A stretch of DNA of 64,000 nt from Parapristionchus giblindavisi (taxonomy: Eukaryota; Nematoda; Chromadorea; Rhabditida; Diplogasteridae): contig CALSFV010000216.1 of NCBI GenBank assembly GCA_943737045.1, positions 186,001-250,000 on the forward strand, read 5' to 3'. The translations under genes and the position numbers were made by a program. The first letter of the stretch is position 1; every line of letters begins with the position of its first letter. This document shows positions 57,302 through 64,000 of this stretch, piece after piece. The notes beneath the pieces are model-generated. The model was not told the origin of the DNA and ran no database searches. It saw only the letters and a list, made by a program, of their open reading frames with translations.

Positions 57302-60300
57302 ATGAAGCGCGCACACCCTGACGATAGCATGGAGGTATACTGTATATTGTGTCCTGATTATATCGAACTGTACCATGAATCAATCACAAATCAATAACTG
57401 TTTAATCAATAATCAATAAATAATTCCAGTTACCCTCGTTTTCTGATCACTTCCTATCCTTTCATCGGATGGCGGGCGTCATGCCGATAGCTAGCTCGCA
57501 GGTAATACGGTAGACGTTGATTACTGTTTCTCTAGAGTCTAGAATAACGGATTACTGTACCCTCTTTTTTACCCTGATTACTGAATTACAGTGTATCAAT
57601 GATGTCACCGTGATCATATGAATCATTACGATATTCCAAATTCAGTTCCCGATGCCGTGGTTGCATGGATGCATGCAGTCGATACCAGACACATCGTCGA
57701 TAACGTCATCGAGTTCATTTCTGAATCCAATGATGACGTCGAGCGATAATGGTGAGAGATTTACTGTACTATTGTGATTAAGAGAAGATCAAACGAAAAT
57801 AGGAAATAATGAATCTAATATATTTGATCTATCATTTTCTCGTTGGATATGATAAACTCTGTCCAATGTATCTACGGGTGGACGTGATCAAAACGGTAGC
57901 TCTACCATCAACTTTTTCCTATAATGTGTCAATATTCAGTAGATTTCAATGGTATTCCGATGACGATGATGAATGGTCCAGTACCGTCCTCAACTACTTC
58001 CACTCCCTCACCACTCATCCCTTCCATAGACGCTTCCGCTGAATTCGACTTTGAAGTTCATACAAACATCGAACTCTTGAAGGGAAAACGGATCAAGGTA
58101 TACGGTAGATTATCGATTGTTACTTCTGGATTCTTGACTTATTAATTAGCCGTAACTTTATTCTCATGATGTTACTACAGGTCACTCTTGGTGAATTACG
58201 CCGCCGCGTCTCCTACCCCGAGTTCACCAACCTCGCCACGCTGACTCGGCTAATGAGAGTGTAAGAGATCAAAGATCAATTTACATTATCCCTGATGAGA
58301 GTGTAAGAGATCGAAGATCAATTTACAGTATCTCTGATGAGAGTGTAAGAGATCAAAGTTCAATCCATAGTATCTCTGATTAATATCCTGGTGGATTCTG
58401 CTGTATCCAATGTAATGTGCAATAGATGAAACAATCAATTGATAGACTGTTCTTGTAATCTTGATTATCAAAGTGCGAAGACAGCGACGGCAAAGTTCCA
58501 ACGGAAATTGACTGCGGAAGGGTTCAAATTGATGGCAAATGAAAATGTCAACCACGGAGCGAAATCGACGACAATCCTGAGTGGAATGCTGGAAGGTTTG
58601 AACTCTGATCCTCGATCTTTGATCTTTGATCTTCGATCTTTTATCCTTGCAGTTGAATCGATGGAGCTCGCTAGAGACTACTCGCACTTTGTCATCAACG
58701 AACTGCATGTGCCTTCGATTATTGCTTCAATCCTCCGTAACTCTGACTGCTCTCGTGAACAATTTATGAATTGTGCGAGTAGAATGAGGTACACACGCAT
58801 TGCATCATTTATGATTTACTTATAAGTTATGGCTTACGGAGCGGCCGAACACCATAGGTACATTAATAGTTAACATATATTTTTTAAAAATACATTTAAA
58901 GTGCACTCAAACATATACTTGAACATCTATCAATAGTATTAATTTAGTTTAAATAATGTGCTACATGGTCAAATGTTTCTTACGATAAGAGAAATGCAAC
59001 ATGCCAACTTTTTACAAGGAGATTTATCCTGTTTCAAACTGATTGCTGATCTAATTATGAAGGACGGTACATATAAAGTTATCAATCGATTCAACTAACT
59101 TAGATGATTATATGAGCTGTTGCATCAGTCTTCCTCACATTCACAGTAGAATCATATTGTACATTCATGTTGTCATACATTGGGCACGTAAGAAATGATG
59201 GCATACGTATTTAGGAGGGATGTAACTGCTCGGCGATTAAGTCCCCGTTAACAAATAGAAGAATAATAAAAGTGCAACATATGTTTGAAAAGGGACAAAA
59301 TTATTCGAATAGAGTAAACTATAATAATAAACCCAGAAGTTGGTTTAAACACTTTACATCATCCTTTTCTGTGTTTAGAAAAATAGTTTTGAATTTCAGA
59401 ATGATTTTAATCAGTGTCAAGGAACATCTTCTTAGCGCAGGTCGTAAGCCAGCAGAGGCAGAATCTCAATCTCATCCTTCCATGGATGCTCAATCCGTAC
59501 AGAGATTCTCATTGGTAAGAGAGCTGACAGACCGACCGACCTACCGTACCTTCAATATGTACAGTAATCCTACCGCATTTCAGATTACCCACGGATTCGG
59601 TCCCCTTGCTACTGTAGCAGTGATTGATGGGCTGATCAAGCTTGTTTATTCTCTCAAGAAACTTCCATCCGAGGAGGAGATTCAGGCATGACCACAATAA
59701 CTACTATTCATATAATCAATCGATAACTGATTTAATTGATTGCAGAAACTTCTTGAACCCATTATGATGCCGACTTTGAACTCGTTCGCTGATAGTTCAA
59801 TCATCAGCAACTGTAGTAGTAACGATTCCGGATTCTTCCAGGTACGGTAAAATACACTGGACCACGATAGTTTACAGTACTTCACCAAATCAATACTTCA
59901 GTCATCTCCCTCTACATCATACTCAGTACTTCCTACAATGTCATCTCCACCAGGTAGACTATTCATTGCTCTGGTTTACCGCATTCCTATGCCAATCATC
60001 CTAATCCTGCTACCGTATCTCTTACAGTAACCCAATTCAGCTACCGTATCCCACAATGTATACACAAACAACAATGATGGCTTCGACGCAGTGTGGTTGG
60101 CTCAAAACAGGGATGATGATAAAACGATTTTTGATGCTAGCGTATTGCCAAGACTCGGCTATGACGATAACCCCATTGAGGTACGGTAGTTTGCTCTTTG
60201 ATCTTATGTTTGATATTTTATCGATGATATTTGATCTTTTAGATGACCAGAGGCGAACTGCGCCGTCGCATTTTCGGCCCCGAACATCTCAACGTTTCCC

Positions 60301-61173
60301 TAATCTGCTCATATATTCGAAAGTACGTGTTTTAAAAGCATTTATCGATTCAATGATAATCCAACCGTAATCTCAGGGGCAAGATGCGAAACACCTTACA
60401 GGATCTTCGCAAGAAGCTCGAGGATAATTGCGTCGCTGTCCAGAGCTACACTAGAAAGGTACGATCATGACCTACCGTTATATTCCACTTACTACAATAT
60501 TTTATCCGTCTTAAACGATCGTTCCGGTGCTCAAAGTAGTCTGACGTAGTCTTTCCTCATCTACCGTATCTACCGTAATGATAGTGGCCCACCGTACTTA
60601 CCGTAACCTCTCATATGCAGGGAATCACCCCTCGTACATGGACATCGATAGCTGAGCGAGAGGCCATACAACTGGCAGCTGAGACTGCGAACGAACTTCG
60701 TATGCTTCCGACCTCACAAGGAATCTGTACCATCATTGGCAAGGATCCCGCCGCGACATGCACCCTTAGGTACGGTATTTTCCATTGCGAACTGATTTAA
60801 TTCTAGAACCCTTTTAAGGATAATTCTCGAGCTTATTCGGTGCGCGTTCAAGTCAATCGGTCCCCATCCTTCCGATGTCCACATTCAAACAGCGGCCGAC
60901 ATTCATCTCTATCGATTCGCTCTGGTAAGTGGCCGCTGATATTTGGTATTTGATCTTTCTTTGATTTACCGTTTTTCACCTTCATATATCTTAAATCTTC
61001 AATCACAAATTTTTATTCCGTCAAACGGTATAGTGACGAAGGTTCGATGCCTAAGTGAATCTTTGGTTTTTGATCTTTGATCTTTCCAGTTGACCCACCA
61101 CTTTGGTCATTCGTTCTTCGTTTCTGTCACGGAATGGCTGTCTCAGATTTTGAAGCCCAATTTCTACGCCTAG
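57302..61173 (+). CDS. AP-2 family transcription factor with two AP-2 domains (gene 2)
   Basis: Paralogue of 51923-55762. Seventeen exons (57302-57334, 57430-57501, 57646-57751, 57940-58097, 58181-58260, 58474-58595, 58653-58788, 59400-59514, 59584-59685, 59746-59841, 59902-59953, 60041-60180, 60243-60322, 60377-60458, 60621-60769, 60819-60924, 61090-61173) give 570 residues. Domain 1 (about 124-308): VTLGELRRRVSYPEFTNLA, VAKTATAKFQRKLTAEG, ESMELARDYSHFVINELH, ITHGFGPLATVAVIDGLIKL. Domain 2 (about 405-570): MTRGELRRRIFGPEHLNVSL, RKGKMRNTLQDLRKKLEDN, SIAEREAIQLAAETANEL, LTHHFGHSFFVSVTEWLSQI. Exon sizes and phases through both domains are almost the same as in gene 1; the divergent N-terminus has one extra exon. 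Intron 9 needs a GC donor (CAG|GCATGA), since reading on hits TGA at once. The MITE-rich intron 58789-59399 is the longest. Confidence 0.85.
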
Positions 61174-62069
61174 AAGTCTCTTCGAATTAGTTTTCTAGAC
61201 CTTTAGAACCTTCTTTCATTTCATTTCGTTTCCACAAATACCGGTTTTACCACGTCTTATTATTATTATTTTGCTTTATTCTATTATTTATCGGGTCTAC
61301 AAAGTAGTTCGCAATTGTATTACTTTTTCTCGGTTGCTAGATCTCAGTTTTCCGTTGCTCCATCGCTAATAATAGTAGTCGGTAATGTATTATAGTAGTA
61401 ACTTGTAATGTCCCTGTCTCAGCTACTCAAATTGAGCAACCTCCTCACCCGTTTGTCGATATATCCGAAATGGGTACTGTAGATAGTAATACTGTAGTGG
61501 CACAGTGAATTCCCCCCTTAATAATCTTTGTTCGTCGGTAAAGACACTGTGTATAATAAATATGGTATGAGAGACCCCATTTCCACCACCGAAATATTTC
61601 GCCATGATCCATTCGCAAATGAATCACGTTTATACTTCAGATTATTTTCATTCGTCACATTTGCGTGTTCCGTTTCGAGTACACGAACGTTGATAAAATA
61701 TAGTATATTATGTACACGCTTTATACTCACATGACAAAAATGCTCTAACATTCGAAGAAATAAATTAGTATAATTAATGTGTCTGCTGTATACAAATAAG
61801 AGGAGATTTGGGAGGGGGGGGGAATACAAGGTAGGATAATCATCGGATCAATATATAATATACCTGTCACTAAAACAATCGATTATGCGGAAGAAATGAG
61901 CTTTGTTTACAAATAAAATGTGTCTTATATGATAGATGTACATATTAAGTGTATGCAGAAAAATGCAGACTAGCCATAAATACAGTATGGGTACAGTAAA
62001 TCACAGATTAAGAGAAAACATGAAAGAATATTACAGATTTAGGTTCTAAGTGATATTGAATGTGTAGCA
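61174..62069. other. Convergent 3' region between AP-2 gene 2 and the TBC gene
   Basis: AT-rich, no coding frame I can support. Contains short ATT runs (61258-61273) and a G9 run near 61815; both genes presumably end their transcripts here. Confidence 0.5.
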
Positions 62070-63987
62070 CTAACGATAACCCTGGTCCTGAAATATATAA
62101 AAATATATTTTAGAAAAGAAAAAACATTTAAATGTCTCCAGAAGGAAGTTCTATCTGGTTAGATAATCCACTTATGATAAGTGTTAGCTTATTTTATTTT
62201 TAAATTATATTAAAACAAAGTTTGCATGAAATAAAAAAATGAAAAGAACCTTGAGTTGATTCAGATACATCTGTCTCTTCTGCTCTATCGATTTTTGCGG
62301 GAACGGATTCAAATCATAAAACGCAACCTGAAATCATTCACTTCAATTTGATTACAGTGATCTGCAAAAATCAAGCGAAAAGACTTTTTTTAGTTTTGAA
62401 AGAAACTTTTTTCAGCCGTTTATCACACTTTCTTCCAGTTTCATGCGAAAATATTATGTGAATGAACAAACAGGCTGTTGGAAGAAAAAAATATGACATA
62501 TGGAAAATGAAAGATAACAACAAACCTGAGCGAGTTTCTTGAAATTGGGCACAAAGTCAGCGGCTCTGGACAGACACGCGTGGACAGTGCCTATCGTACG
62601 ACACTGAAGCACACGTGACTCACCCAATTTGAGGATAGCCAAAGCGAATCGGAATAACACCTGAAATGAATCGATAGTAATAATCAATAATTAAAGCTAT
62701 CGAAACATGATAGTTAGGTTACTACCAGACAAAAACAAAACAACACATTTTATATTCCTTTTATTGATCGCGCCACCCTTTATCTGTCCCGTTTCATGCA
62801 TCCGAAATGCATAATAATAAAAGTTGAACCACCAAAAAACGCCTACCTTATTGCCCTCATAGAGAAAGACATCGAAGATATTGAGATAGATAGAATGGGG
62901 AAGGACATCCACAAAACATGTGAGGAACCATGATAGGGTGAACAGTGAAAGATCAACCTGCAATCCAATTACTTATAATAATTCATTTTAAAATATAGCT
63001 TAATTCATTTAAAAAAGCATAATTAATATGAAGAAAATAACAATATCCTGGTACATTCACAAAAAAGGCACTAGGTCGGATGACAACCGATGAATAATAA
63101 CCGACTAGATGATAACCATTTGCATATGCGAGACAAGTGATAATGAATAGACAAAGTATGCAAATGGTTATCATCCAGTCGGTTATTATTCTTCGGTTCT
63201 CATTCGACCTAGTGCCACAAAAAGAATAATTTAAAAGAATAAGTATCGTTTACCTCTAGGGTCTTAAGATGATTAGCCAATCGAGGAAGTTTCTCTTGGA
63301 CAAGATCACGAAGGACCTGCAAGAAATCAATCAATATTTGATCAAAGTTGGCTCCAATCAATCAATAATCAGGGCGTACACAGACAATAAATCGATCTCT
63401 CACCATCAACTAATCATTCTCCCTTTTATACAATCCAAACTTTCTCAACAATTGCATGCAACCACTCTAAGCGGCGCAGTTTCTCTCTCAAAACATAAAA
63501 TGCTATGCGTTCCAATATATATTCCCACTTTCTGATCAGCCACCGCTCCAATGAGTGTGCAGGTGTAGTATCCGGGTGGTTGGAGCATCTCCACACACGA
63601 GGTCAGGAACCAGAATGCGTCCTCTTCCGATAGATACAGTAGACCAATGGCTGCCAGACGATTCAGACCCTGTTGATTAATGGTCTCAAGGAGTTGTCAA
63701 GATTGTCAGAATGAGTGAAAGAGTCAATAGATGAGAGTGAAAGAGTCGTCCAGCTACCTGACAATATCCCACTTCTGCATTGTGATAGCGATACGCGTAT
63801 AGCACACGACGAAGGGACTCCACCTGGATTAATCAATATGATCAATAAATAAATCAATCTACATTATTCATCTATTGTACATAACTGTGCCCAAAAAACG
63901 ACTTAAAAAATCAATAATTACTTTTTCAGAGCTTGGATCTTCGAAGAATTTGTTAGTCGGGAGAGTACGAGCAAGGTCGAGATCAAT
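62070..63987 (-). CDS. TBC-domain RabGAP, TBC1D2-like (5' part outside window)
   Basis: Stimulates GTP hydrolysis by Rab proteins; TBC1D2 and nematode TBC-2 act on endosomal Rabs. Exons on the minus strand, 5' to 3': 63987-63922, 63823-63758, 63669-63529, 63316-63254, 62957-62847, 62660-62526, 62327-62250, 62087-62070; all phase 0, 225 residues. TBC landmarks: IDLDLARTLPTNKFF (the catalytic Arg motif IxxDxxRT), YCQGLNRLAAIGLLYL (YxQ Gln-finger motif, here GYCQG), FTLSWFLTCFVDVLP, IFDVFLYEGNKVLFRFALAIL and AFYDLNPFPQKSIEQKR. NPF after the TBC domain and the Leu-rich end fit TBC1D2. The C-terminus DQGYR comes from a separate 18-nt exon. The N-terminal part (PH, coiled coil in TBC1D2) would lie beyond 64000. 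Confidence 0.85.
63067..63216. repeat. MITE (GGCACTAGGTCG family), intact copy
   Basis: GGCACTAGGTCGGATGACAA at the left, complement ending CGACCTAGTGCC at the right, and a long internal palindrome (AACCGACTAGATGATAACCA and inverse). In the TBC gene intron 62958-63253. Confidence 0.85.
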
Positions 63988-64000
63988 CTGAAATTGAAGG

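Overview
The window looks like rhabditid nematode nuclear DNA. The evidence is many short exons with small AT-rich introns, splice acceptors (some right in front of start codons, as expected for spliced-leader trans-splicing), two nematode-type serpentine chemoreceptor genes, and dense MITEs and fold-back elements. The many small exons would suit a diplogastrid such as Pristionchus, but that is a guess. Gene models below were built by hand from splice sites, reading phase and recalled family features. Boundaries can be off by a base or so.

Layout. (1) 33-9528 (+): 3' two thirds of the geranylgeranyltransferase-I beta subunit. Its first intron in the window holds a complete same-strand nested gene (312-2836, weakly TAF1C-like); a later intron holds a 2.4-kb fold-back element. 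(2) 10300-14717 (+): WASH complex subunit 1. (3) 15595-16967 (+): PIG-P, followed after 6 nt by (4) NOA1/YqeH-type circularly permuted GTPase, 16974-25795 (+). NOA1 intron 1 contains a hAT element (17215-18987) that still encodes a BED-finger protein. (5) 26394-38374 (+): sorting nexin 14, with a 1.57-kb Tc1-like palindrome in an intron of its PX domain. (6) 39451-41102 (+) and 41909-44255 (-): two serpentine receptors, the second ending in MITE-derived sequence. (7) 45748-49688: a 3.9-kb composite palindrome with tRNA-like and hammerhead-like motifs. (8) 51923-55762 and 57302-61173 (+): two tandem paralogous AP-2 transcription factors, each with two AP-2 domains in one frame. (9) 62070-63987 (-): 3' part of a TBC RabGAP of TBC1D2 type.

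The most interesting content is the pair of double-domain AP-2 genes. Next come the transposon-gene interactions: a transposon end within a splice donor, a MITE-encoded receptor tail, a BED gene in an intronic hAT element, and the PIGP-NOA1 junction. WASH1, SNX14 and the TBC gene all belong to endosomal trafficking, but nothing here shows they are co-regulated.
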